NCBI RefSeq assembly: GCF_000165835.1
Contig: NC_014640.1
Coordinates: 4,960,001 to 5,024,000 of the forward strand
Length of the DNA stretch: 64,000 nt
Direction of reading: 5' to 3'
Source of the DNA: Achromobacter xylosoxidans A8
GTDB lineage: Bacteria > Pseudomonadota > Gammaproteobacteria > Burkholderiales > Burkholderiaceae_B
The notes beneath the pieces are model-generated. The model saw nothing but the letters and a program-made list of their open reading frames with translations. It made no database searches and was not told where the DNA came from. The position numbers and the translations under genes are program-made. Below, one piece after another: positions 48,000 to 56,077 of this stretch; position 1 is the first letter of the stretch; each line of letters begins with the position of its first letter.

Positions 48000-49372
48000 A
48001 TCCGCCCGGCGCCGATGACACGCCGCGCATGGTGGTGGTGGGGGCCGGGCCCGCAGGCGTGCGCGCCGCGCAGACGCTGCTGCGCCACGGCGTGCGTCCG
48101 GTGATCGTGGACGAAGCCGCCTTGCCCGGCGGCCAGATCTATCGCCAGGGCGCAGCCCCGCGCGGCACGGCGCGCCAGCGCTATGGCTTCGAGTGGAAAC
48201 GCGCGCAAGCCATCCACGCGGCGGGCGCGGACCTGGCTGCCCGCGCCGACTACCGCGCCGCCACCGCGGTGTGGAACGCCGCGCCGGGCAGCCTGGACCT
48301 GGTCCGCGACGGCGAGCTGGAAACCCTGGCCTACACCCGCCTGCTGCTCGCCACCGGCGCCACCGACCGCGTGCTGCCCTTCCCGGGCTGGACCCTGCCC
48401 GGCGTCTACTCGCTAGGCGGCGCGCAGATCGCGCTGAAAAGCCAGGGCTGCCTGTTCGGACCGCGCATCGTGTTCGCCGGCACCGGCCCCCTGCTCTATC
48501 TGGTCGCCTACCAATATGCGCGCGCCGGCGGCCAGGTGCAGGCCGTGCTGGACTGCGCGCCGCTGGGCGGCCAGGTCCGCGCCGCGCCGGCCCTGCTGAG
48601 CCAGCCCGGCATGCTGGCCAAGGGCCTGTACTACCTGGGATGGCTGCGCGCCCACGGCGTGGCCGTGCACCATGGCGCGCGGCTGGACGCAGCGCAGGGC
48701 GCAGGCCGCATCGAAAGCGTGCTCGCGACCCTCGACGGCAAGCCGCAAGCCATCGCTTGCGATGCGCTGGCGGTCGGCCATGGGCTGCGCGCCGAAACGC
48801 AGCTGGCCGACCTGCTGGACTGCGCTTTCGACTTCGACGCGGCACAGCGCGCCTGGCTGCCGCGCCGCGACACCGACGGCCGCAGTTCGACCACCGGGGT
48901 CTACCTGGCCGGCGACGGCGCGGGCATAGGCGGCGCCGTCCTGGCCGAGCTCGCGGGCGAACGCGCCGCGCTGGCCATGCTGGCGGATAGCGGCATCGCC
49001 GTCAGCGCCGCCAGGGTGCAGTGGCTGGCCCGCCGCCAAGCTCGCTGGGCGCGGTTCCGGCGCGGCCTGGACCAGGCCTTTCCCTTGCCTGGCGCAAACT
49101 GCGACGACTCGGTCATGGTCTGCCGCTGCGAGGAAGTGCGCGCCGGCGCGCTGCGCGCGGCGGCCGGGCAATACGCCATCGACGACCTCAACCGGCTGAA
49201 GGCGCTGACACGCATCGGCATGGGCCTGTGCCAGGGACGCATGTGCCAGGCGGGCGCGGCCGAACTGCTGGCCGACTGCCGCGGCCTGGCGTTGGCGGAC
49301 ATCGGCCGGCTGCGCGGCCAGGCGCCGGTCAAGCCGCTGAACCTGTCCATGCTCGGCAAGGCGCAACCATGA
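47990..49372 (+). CDS. FAD/NAD(P)-binding subunit, HcnB/OoxA-like
   Basis: 460 residues from ATG 47990 (AGGAG upstream). Rossmann motif VVVGAGPAGVRAAQTLLRHG at the N-terminus, a second nucleotide-binding site around IVFAGTGPLLYLVAYQYARA, and a C-terminal BFD-like 2Fe-2S domain (MVCRCEEVRAGALR, GLCQGRMCQAG). It is the middle electron carrier of a three-part amino-acid/opine dehydrogenase, passing electrons from the substrate flavin to the respiratory chain. Confidence 0.9.
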   Translation: MPLNPPGADDTPRMVVVGAGPAGVRAAQTLLRHGVRPVIVDEAALPGGQIYRQGAAPRGTARQRYGFEWKRAQAIHAAGADLAARADYRAATAVWNAAPGSLDLVRDGELETLAYTRLLLATGATDRVLPFPGWTLPGVYSLGGAQIALKSQGCLFGPRIVFAGTGPLLYLVAYQYARAGGQVQAVLDCAPLGGQVRAAPALLSQPGMLAKGLYYLGWLRAHGVAVHHGARLDAAQGAGRIESVLATLDGKPQAIACDALAVGHGLRAETQLADLLDCAFDFDAAQRAWLPRRDTDGRSSTTGVYLAGDGAGIGGAVLAELAGERAALAMLADSGIAVSAARVQWLARRQARWARFRRGLDQAFPLPGANCDDSVMVCRCEEVRAGALRAAAGQYAIDDLNRLKALTRIGMGLCQGRMCQAGAAELLADCRGLALADIGRLRGQAPVKPLNLSMLGKAQP

Positions 49373-50487
49373 ACCCACTGCATACGGAAGTCGCCATCAT
49401 CGGCGCGGGCCTGGTGGGCGCCAGTGCCGCCCTGGCGCTGCGCCGCATGGGCGTCGCCACTACGCTGATCGACGGCGGCGCGAGCGGCGCACGCGCCAGC
49501 GGCGTCAACTTCGGCGGCGTGCGCCGACAAGGACGCTCGATCGAACAACTTTATCTGGCGCAACGCGCGCACGGCATCTGGTCGCGCCTGCCCGAACTCA
49601 TCGGCACCGACGCGGAATACGTGCGCAGCGGCCACCTGAAACTGGCACGCACCGAATCCGACCTGGAAAAGCTTTGCGCCTACCGCGACAAGGTCAGCGA
49701 CTTTGACCTGGGCCTGGAGATCATCGAGGCCGCCGAGCTGCGCCGCCGCTTTCCCGCGCTAAGTCCGGACCTTGCCGGCGGCTCGCTGTGCCCGCAAGAT
49801 GGCCAGGCCAATCCGCGCCTGGTGGCGCCCGCCTTCGCCCATGCCGCCGCCCGCGCCGGCGCCCAACTGCTCGAACACTGCGCCATCACCCATGCGGATA
49901 CCCAGGGCAGCGGCTTCCTGCTGACCGCCGCCGACGGCCGGCGCATACGCGCCGCCACGGTCATCAATGCGGCGGGCGCCTGGGGCGCGGCGGTGGCCCG
50001 GTGGTTCGACGACGACATGCCCTTGCAGGTCAAGTATCCGACCATGCTGGTCACCGAGCCGCTCACGCCCCAGATCGGCGTGTCGCTGGGCGTGGAAGGC
50101 GGCGGCTTCTATGCCCGGCAGGTCGCGCGCGGCAACGTCGTCATGGGCGGCGGCTACGGCAGCGCGCTGCCGGGAGACCGCAGCCGGCCTGGCCGCGCCG
50201 CGCTCGCCGAGCTAGGACGCGCCGCACCGACCGTACTGCCCGCCCTGGCTTGCGCCAGCGTGATCCGTTGCTGGTCCGGCATCGAAGGCTACTTCGCCGA
50301 CAAGAACCCGGTGATCGGATTCAGCCCCCGGGTGCCGCAGCTGCTGCATGCCTTCGGCTTCTCGGGCGGAGGATTTCAAATCGCGCCGGCGGTGGGCGAG
50401 GTCATCGCCGAAATGGCGACGGGACGCGGCGGCTTGATGATGGCTGAAAAGTTCTCGGCCAGCCGTTGGGATGCTGCCCAGACGTGA
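49369..50487 (+). CDS. FAD-dependent amino-acid dehydrogenase subunit, HcnC/DadA-like
   Basis: 372 residues from ATG 49369, overlapping the previous stop (ATGA). DAO-type flavoprotein: VAIIGAGLVGASAALALRRM, GVNFGGVRRQGRSIEQLY and the C-terminal HAFGFSGGGFQIAPAVGEV. It is the substrate-oxidising subunit, acting on a secondary or D-amino acid (glycine, opine, D-proline type). Last gene of the six-gene operon. A long upstream extension of the frame overlaps the FAD subunit and was discarded. Confidence 0.9.
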   Translation: MNPLHTEVAIIGAGLVGASAALALRRMGVATTLIDGGASGARASGVNFGGVRRQGRSIEQLYLAQRAHGIWSRLPELIGTDAEYVRSGHLKLARTESDLEKLCAYRDKVSDFDLGLEIIEAAELRRRFPALSPDLAGGSLCPQDGQANPRLVAPAFAHAAARAGAQLLEHCAITHADTQGSGFLLTAADGRRIRAATVINAAGAWGAAVARWFDDDMPLQVKYPTMLVTEPLTPQIGVSLGVEGGGFYARQVARGNVVMGGGYGSALPGDRSRPGRAALAELGRAAPTVLPALACASVIRCWSGIEGYFADKNPVIGFSPRVPQLLHAFGFSGGGFQIAPAVGEVIAEMATGRGGLMMAEKFSASRWDAAQT

Positions 50488-50530
50488 CCCCGGGCGGGCG
50501 CCGCGCGGCGGCTTGCGCGGCCGGTCCGCA

Positions 50531-51292
50531 TCAATTGCGCTTGCTGATCGCCCTTGCCGCCCTGATCACCAGCGGCCCCAACTCCTCGCGCGCGCGCTCC
50601 AGCGACCAGCGCGGCTTGGGCACGGATATGTTGAGCGCGCCCAGGGGATTGCCCTGGTCGTCATGGATGACCGCGGCCACATTCAGGTCCCCGGCGTAGA
50701 ACTCTTCGTCGGCATAGGCATACTGATCGCGCCTGGCCTCTTCGATCAAGGCGCGCAGCTTGCCTATATCGGTGGTGGTGCGCGGCGTGTGCTTGACGCA
50801 CGTGATGCCGCGCAACTTCAGTTCGAGTTCTTCCGGCGGCAACAAGGCCCATAGCGCGCGCCCCGAGGCAGTCGCCACGCACGGTATCTGCGTGCCTACC
50901 GGCAGGTACTCGGGAATGTGCCTGGCTGGCGCCACGCGCATCACGAACACCATGTTGTCGCCATCGGGCACGGCAAGGTTGACGATCTCTCCGCACTCCT
51001 GGTTGACCTGGTGCAGCACCGCATGCGCATGCTGGAACAAGGGCTGCCGGTAAAGATAGCTGTAGCCCAGACCCACGGCCTTGACGGTCATGCTGTAGCG
51101 CTTGCTCCGCGGATCCTTGGCCAGGTAGCCGGTTTTCTCCAGCGTGTAGGCCACGCGCTGCGCCGAGCCGATAGTGATGCCGTTCTCGCGGGCCATCTCC
51201 TGCAAGCTCAAGGAGGCGTGGCCGCGGAAGGACTCCAGCACGGCCAGCCCTTTTTCCAGCGACTGGATCATCAAGGCGGAAGGTTCAGACAT
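50531..51292 (-). CDS. IclR-family transcriptional regulator
   Basis: 253 residues from ATG 51292. Winged helix (GLAVLESFRGHASLSLQEMA, ITIGSAQRVAYTLEKTGYL) and an IclR effector domain (ATASGRALWALLPPEELE, QYAYADEEFYAGDLNVAAV). Divergent from the FAD/M19/Bug/Bug/Ggt operon and its probable repressor; the IR TTATCG-N5-CGATAA lies between. Confidence 0.92.
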   Translation of the reverse strand: MSEPSALMIQSLEKGLAVLESFRGHASLSLQEMARENGITIGSAQRVAYTLEKTGYLAKDPRSKRYSMTVKAVGLGYSYLYRQPLFQHAHAVLHQVNQECGEIVNLAVPDGDNMVFVMRVAPARHIPEYLPVGTQIPCVATASGRALWALLPPEELELKLRGITCVKHTPRTTTDIGKLRALIEEARRDQYAYADEEFYAGDLNVAAVIHDDQGNPLGALNISVPKPRWSLERAREELGPLVIRAARAISKRN

Positions 51293-51432
51293 TCGGGTTC
51301 CGTGTGTATGGCTGGGAGGGAATTTTGTCCGCAAAAACCGGGAAAGCAAGCTGGCCTAGGGAAACCCTTACGTTGTGGCCTGGCCCCGCGAGCAGTATAA
51401 GAACACCCAGATTTATCGATATACGTATATTG

Positions 51433-51449
51433 TTATCGAATAGCGATAA
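51433..51449. promoter_or_regulatory. IclR operator candidate TTATCG-AATAG-CGATAA
   Basis: Perfect 6-5-6 inverted repeat in an AT-rich stretch 20 bp before the FAD oxidoreductase start, where a bound repressor would block the promoter. A related half-site (TTATCGATATACG) lies just upstream. Confidence 0.55.
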
Positions 51450-51468
51450 TTAAACAAATTGGGGTTTC

Positions 51469-52812
51469 ATGCAAGCGTATCCATCCCATGACCCGGCGCT
51501 GGCCAACGCCAGGCCACAGGCCGCGAACGGCAGTTCAGACGCAGCCTCGGACACGGCGCTGCCTGCCGCTGTCGACGTCGCCATCGTCGGCGGCGGCATC
51601 ATCGGCATCAGCACTGCCTACGCCCTCGCGCGCGCCGGGCTGCGGGTCGCCGTGTTCGAAAAAGGCACGCTGGCCTGCGAGCAATCGTCGCGCAACTGGG
51701 GCTGGGTGCGCACACTGGGACGAGACCTGCCTGAAGTGCCCCTGGCCCAGCGCGCGAACCAGCTGTGGCAGGAGATCCAGGCCACGGTGGACGTGGGCTT
51801 CCGCCGCAGCGGCATGTTCTACCTGCAGGAAAACGACGCGGACGCGGCGGGCCACCAGGCCTGGATCGACGGCGCGCGCGCGCATGGCGTGGATGCCCGC
51901 CTGCTGGATAACCGCATGCTGCGGAAAATGCTGTCGTCGACCGGACGCGCCTGGACGGGCGCCATGTACAGCCCCACGGACGGCGTCGCCGAACCGCAGT
52001 TGGCAACGCGCGGCATAGCCTCACTGGCCCGCGCAGCGGGCGCGCACATCCTGGAAGGCTGCGCCGTGCGCGGCGTGGAACGCAGCGCTGGCCGCGTATC
52101 CGCCTTGCTTACCGAGCGCGGCCGCGTCGCAACCCAGGCGGTACTGGTCGCAGCCGGCGCCTGGTCGCGGCTGTTCTGCGGCAACCTGGGCGCCGACTTC
52201 CCGCAATTGAAGGTCCGCGGATCCGTGCTGCGCACGACCCCGCTGGACACGGGCCCGTTGGCCGCCATCAATGGCAAGGATTTCACCTGCCGCAAGCGTG
52301 CCGACGGCGGATACTCGGTATCGCAGTTCGGCGCATCGATGGCGGACGTGGTGCCCGACACCTTCCGCCTGATGCCTCATTTCTTCAGCACGTGGCGCGC
52401 CAACAGCAGCTTCGTGCGGCTGCGCTTCGGCAAGCGTTTCTTCGAGGAACTGAAGATTCCGCGCCATTTCCCGGCTGATCGCGTATCGCCCTTCGAACGG
52501 CATCGCGTGCTGGATCCGTCGCCGTCCAGGCGCGGCGTGGAGCAGGCGTGGCACAGGCTGGTCCAGGCCTTTCCCGCCTTCCGCGCAGCGCGCATCGCGC
52601 AGTCCTGGGCCGGCTACATCGACGTCACGCCCGACGCGATGCCCGTCATGGACGCGGTGCCCGGGCTGCCCGGGCTCTACCTGGCTTCCGGCTTCTCGGG
52701 CCACGGCTTCGGCATCGGCCCGGCGGTTGGCGAAGCCATGGCGCAACTGATCCAGGGCCAGACGCCGGCCATCGATCTGCACCCATTCCGATACGGCCGC
52801 TACGGCACATGA
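51469..52812 (+). CDS. FAD-dependent oxidoreductase, DadA/DAO family
   Basis: 447 residues. After a polar 35-residue leader comes VDVAIVGGGIIGISTAYALA and the flavin-binding CEQSSRNWGWVRTLGRD; the C-terminus has LPGLYLASGFSGHGFGIGPA. It resembles single-chain D-amino-acid dehydrogenases. First gene of an operon with a dipeptidase-like protein, two Bug receptors and a gamma-glutamyltransferase, so a D- or N-substituted amino acid released by those hydrolases is the likely substrate. Confidence 0.88.
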   Translation: MQAYPSHDPALANARPQAANGSSDAASDTALPAAVDVAIVGGGIIGISTAYALARAGLRVAVFEKGTLACEQSSRNWGWVRTLGRDLPEVPLAQRANQLWQEIQATVDVGFRRSGMFYLQENDADAAGHQAWIDGARAHGVDARLLDNRMLRKMLSSTGRAWTGAMYSPTDGVAEPQLATRGIASLARAAGAHILEGCAVRGVERSAGRVSALLTERGRVATQAVLVAAGAWSRLFCGNLGADFPQLKVRGSVLRTTPLDTGPLAAINGKDFTCRKRADGGYSVSQFGASMADVVPDTFRLMPHFFSTWRANSSFVRLRFGKRFFEELKIPRHFPADRVSPFERHRVLDPSPSRRGVEQAWHRLVQAFPAFRAARIAQSWAGYIDVTPDAMPVMDAVPGLPGLYLASGFSGHGFGIGPAVGEAMAQLIQGQTPAIDLHPFRYGRYGT

Positions 52813-52859
52813 CGGCGGCAAGCCTCCGAACACTCATACAACCACAGGGGAATTCTTTC

Positions 52860-53882
52860 ATGGATAGCCACAGCGTCGACCTGCATCGCCGCGCCACCGT
52901 CGTCGATGGCCTGGTCTTCTTCAGCGACGGCAGCACCCGCGACATGCTGACCGGCGGCGTCAGCGCCATCAACGTCACGATCAGCGAGATGGGTGCGGAC
53001 TTCGAGCAGGCGCTGCGCGACTGCATGGCCTGGCGCCAGCGCTGCGCCGCGCCGGACTCGCCCTGGCTATTGGTGGAAAAGGCCGATGACATCGCCCGCG
53101 CCAAGCAGGCCGGCAAGCTGGGGCTCATCATGGGCTGGCAGAACGGCAAACCGCTGGGCGACCAGATCGACCGCGTCGCCCTGTTCCATGAATTAGGCAT
53201 GCGCGTCATCCAGCTGACCTACAACGAAGCCAATCTGCTGGGCGACGGCTGCCTGGAAAAACGCAACGCCGGCCTCAGCGACCTGGGCGTGAAGATGGTC
53301 CAAGAGATGAACCGGGTCGGCATCGCCATCGACCTCAGCCACTGCGCGCCGCAGACCTGCCTGGATGCCGCCCATCACAGCAGCAAGCCCGTGCTGCTGA
53401 CCCATGCCAACGCCAACGCCGTCATCACGCGTCCGCGCAACAAGTCGGACGAGGTCATCAAGGCGGTCGCCGCGACCGGTGGCGTGGTCGGCTGCAGCAT
53501 CCACGCCTACCTGAGCTGGCGCGGGGATCCACGCCAGCAACCCTTGCTGTCGGACTTCGTCGCCAACGTGAAGTACATCGGCGAACTGGTCGGCTACGAG
53601 CATGTGGGCATCGGCACCGACTTCCCGTCCGTCGACACCTATGAGGCCGTGCGCCACGTGATGGTGATGTCGCGCACCAAGTACGCCAAATCGGGCGGCG
53701 ACTTCTCCGATGCCTTTGGCGACGTCATGGAAGCGCGCTATCCCGTCGAAACGCCGACGCCAGCGCAATTCCCCGCGTTCACCCACGCGCTGCACCAGGC
53801 CGGGCTGACCGACAGCCAGATCCTGGGCGTGCTGGGCGGAAACTTCCAGCGCGTATTCGCGCAAGCATGGGCCGCCGCCTGA
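52860..53882 (+). CDS. Peptidase M19 (membrane dipeptidase) family protein
   Basis: 340 residues from ATG 52860 (AGGGG upstream). It has the M19 segments IDLSHCAPQTCLDAAHH, VLLTHANANAVITRPRNKSD and VGIGTDFPSVDTYE, which supply two zinc-ligand His residues and Asp. The N-terminal HxD motif (here VVDGLVFFSDG) and the bridging Glu of the IEG motif (here MGWQNG) are not present, so the metal centre must differ from that of renal dipeptidase. Classical members split dipeptides, including those with D-residues. No signal peptide, hence cytoplasmic. Confidence 0.85.
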   Translation: MDSHSVDLHRRATVVDGLVFFSDGSTRDMLTGGVSAINVTISEMGADFEQALRDCMAWRQRCAAPDSPWLLVEKADDIARAKQAGKLGLIMGWQNGKPLGDQIDRVALFHELGMRVIQLTYNEANLLGDGCLEKRNAGLSDLGVKMVQEMNRVGIAIDLSHCAPQTCLDAAHHSSKPVLLTHANANAVITRPRNKSDEVIKAVAATGGVVGCSIHAYLSWRGDPRQQPLLSDFVANVKYIGELVGYEHVGIGTDFPSVDTYEAVRHVMVMSRTKYAKSGGDFSDAFGDVMEARYPVETPTPAQFPAFTHALHQAGLTDSQILGVLGGNFQRVFAQAWAAA

Positions 53883-53899
53883 ATCGAATGGAGACCACC

Positions 53900-54895
53900 A
53901 TGACCCTGCGCCTGCACCGCTACTTCACCGCCGCGCTGGCTTGCGCGGCCCGCGCCTTGCCGCTCGCGGGCGCCGCCATCACGGCGCCAGCTGCCGCTGC
54001 CGCCCCCTATCCCGCCCAGCCTGTCCACATCATCGTGCCCTACCAGGCGGGCGGTTCCACCGACATCGTGATCCGCAAGTTCGCCGAACTCGCCGCGCCC
54101 GGACTGGGCCAGGCCATCGTCATCGAGAACCGCGGCGGAGCCGGCGCGACCATGGGCGCGCGCGCCATCAAGGCTGCTCGTCCCGATGGCTATACGCTGG
54201 CCGTCCTGCCCAGCCCGGTCTATCGCATGCCCCACATCCAGGACATGGGCTACGACCCTACGCGCGACTTCACCTACGTCATGATGCTCAGCGGCTACAC
54301 GCTGGGCGTGGCGGTGCCTGCCGCCTCCCCGTACAAGACCTGGGCCGACTTCATCAGCTACGCCAAACAGCACCCGAATGAAGTCACCTATGGCACGGCC
54401 AGCGTCGGCAGCGCCTCCAACGTGATGATGGAAGACATCGCCAGCCGCAACGGCGTGACCTGGCGCCATATCCCCTACAAGGGCGAATCCGAGGTGCTGA
54501 CCGCGGTGATCGGGGGCCAGGTCACGGCGTACGCCGGCTCGACCACCGTGCAGCCCATGGTGCAGTCCGGCAAGATGCGCATGCTGGTCACCTGGGGCGA
54601 ACAGCGCAGCGCCCAGTATCCCGACACGCCCACCCTGCACGAAGTGGACGGCACGCCGCCGGCCAACGCGCCATTCGGCATCGCCGGCCCCCAGGGCATG
54701 CCGCCCGCCGTCGTTTCCAGGTTGCATGCCGTCTTCAAGCAGGTGGCCGAATCCGATGCCTTCAAACAGATCCTGACCCAGTACGGGCAGGAGCTGGTCT
54801 ACATGGACGGCAAGGACTATGCCGCCTATGCCGCCCAGCAGTACGCCCTGGAAGCGGAGATCGTCCGCAAGCTGGGGCTGGCCGCCAACAAGTAA
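53900..54895 (+). CDS. Bug/TctC periplasmic solute receptor
   Basis: 331 residues from ATG 53900 (GGAG upstream). Signal peptide ends near APAAAAAPYP; then YPAQPVHIIVPYQAGGSTD, IENRGGAGATMGARAI and HIPYKGESEVLTAVIGG. It is 17 bp downstream of the M19 gene and upstream of a second Bug gene. Two different receptors in one operon suggest two related ligands or a change of specificity after duplication. Confidence 0.9.
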   Translation: MTLRLHRYFTAALACAARALPLAGAAITAPAAAAAPYPAQPVHIIVPYQAGGSTDIVIRKFAELAAPGLGQAIVIENRGGAGATMGARAIKAARPDGYTLAVLPSPVYRMPHIQDMGYDPTRDFTYVMMLSGYTLGVAVPAASPYKTWADFISYAKQHPNEVTYGTASVGSASNVMMEDIASRNGVTWRHIPYKGESEVLTAVIGGQVTAYAGSTTVQPMVQSGKMRMLVTWGEQRSAQYPDTPTLHEVDGTPPANAPFGIAGPQGMPPAVVSRLHAVFKQVAESDAFKQILTQYGQELVYMDGKDYAAYAAQQYALEAEIVRKLGLAANK

Positions 54896-54906
54896 GGCGC
54901 CACGGC

Positions 54907-54928
54907 CCGGCTGCGCCGCCGCAGCCGG
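54907..54928. other. Intercistronic hairpin between two Bug genes
   Basis: Perfect 9-4-9 stem-loop CCGGCTGCG-CCGC-CGCAGCCGG just after the first Bug stop, in a 120-bp gap. There is no T-run. It may protect the upstream mRNA and unbalance expression of the two halves. Confidence 0.5.
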
Positions 54929-55015
54929 ACCGATTCGGCTTGGGGCCGCGCACGATCCGACAACAGCCGGGGGCCACCAGGGCCTCGGCCAGCAAGAAGA
55001 GTCCAGGAGATATCC

Positions 55016-56026
55016 ATGATTGTTCGAGCACTCGCCATTCTGCCTACACGCCGCCGCGCTCTCGCAGCCTTGTGCGGCCTGGCCGGCCTGCTGGCCGCCG
55101 CACACCCGGGCGCGGCGCTGGCCGAGGCATGGCCCGCCAAGCCGATACGCCTGATCGTCGGCTACCCACCCGGCGGCGGCACGGACACGGTGGCGCGCAT
55201 GCTGGCGCAACAATTGGGCCAGGAACTCAAGCAGCCCGTCGTGGTCGAGAACCGCGCCGGCGCGAGCGGCACCATCGCGACCCAGCAGGTCGTGCGGGCC
55301 GAGCCCGACGGCTACACCGTGCTGTTCGCCACGGCATCGCCGCTGACCGGAGCGCCGCTCACGGTCAAGGACCTTCCCTACGACCCCATGAACGACCTGA
55401 TCCCGGTCACCCGCATCGGCGGCGGCCCCTTCATCCTGGTCGCCAACCCGGGGTTCCCGCCCAACACGCTGCCTGAACTGGTGGAGTGCGCGCGCAGCCG
55501 CCCCGGAGAGGTCAACTATGCCTCGCCAGGCATCATGACCGCCAACTTCTTCTTCTCCGAGCAGCTGAACATGGATGCCGGAATCAAGACCACGAACGTG
55601 CCCTACCGGGGCAGCGCGGCGCTGCTCAACGACGTCATGGCCGGCCAGGTGCAGTACACGCTGGACACGCCGGGCACCACGCTGCCCTTCATCCGCAACG
55701 GCAAGCTGAAGGCGCTGGCCATCTTCAGCGACCAGCGCCTGGACCGGGCGCCCGAGATTCCCACCGCCAAGGAAAGCGGCTATCCGAACCTGGTCGGCGG
55801 TTCCTGGTACGGCCTGCTATTGCCCAAGGGCACGCCGCCCGCGATCGTCGATGGCCTGTACAAGGCCACCAAGACCGCCTTGTCCAGCGCCGACGTGCGC
55901 GCCGCCATGGAAGCGCGCGACGTGATGGTGGAAGGCAGCTCCCCCGACGAATTCCGCAGCTACCTGCAAGCCGAGTTCAAGCGCTGGCAGGACGTGACGC
56001 AAAAGCTGGGCATCAAGCCGCAATGA
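55016..56026 (+). CDS. Bug/TctC periplasmic solute receptor
   Basis: 336 residues. The signal region is long with Arg residues (PTRRRALAALCGLAGLL), ending AALAEAWP; then WPAKPIRLIVGYPPGGGTD, VENRAGASGTIATQQV and TNVPYRGSAALLNDVM. It precedes the second gamma-glutamyltransferase gene by 51 bp, the same Bug-ggt pairing as at 24024-26618. Confidence 0.9.
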   Translation: MIVRALAILPTRRRALAALCGLAGLLAAAHPGAALAEAWPAKPIRLIVGYPPGGGTDTVARMLAQQLGQELKQPVVVENRAGASGTIATQQVVRAEPDGYTVLFATASPLTGAPLTVKDLPYDPMNDLIPVTRIGGGPFILVANPGFPPNTLPELVECARSRPGEVNYASPGIMTANFFFSEQLNMDAGIKTTNVPYRGSAALLNDVMAGQVQYTLDTPGTTLPFIRNGKLKALAIFSDQRLDRAPEIPTAKESGYPNLVGGSWYGLLLPKGTPPAIVDGLYKATKTALSSADVRAAMEARDVMVEGSSPDEFRSYLQAEFKRWQDVTQKLGIKPQ

Positions 56027-56077
56027 TCATTTGAAGCCGCGCAGGCAAGCAGGAACCTCTTCCGACCGGAGACTTCG

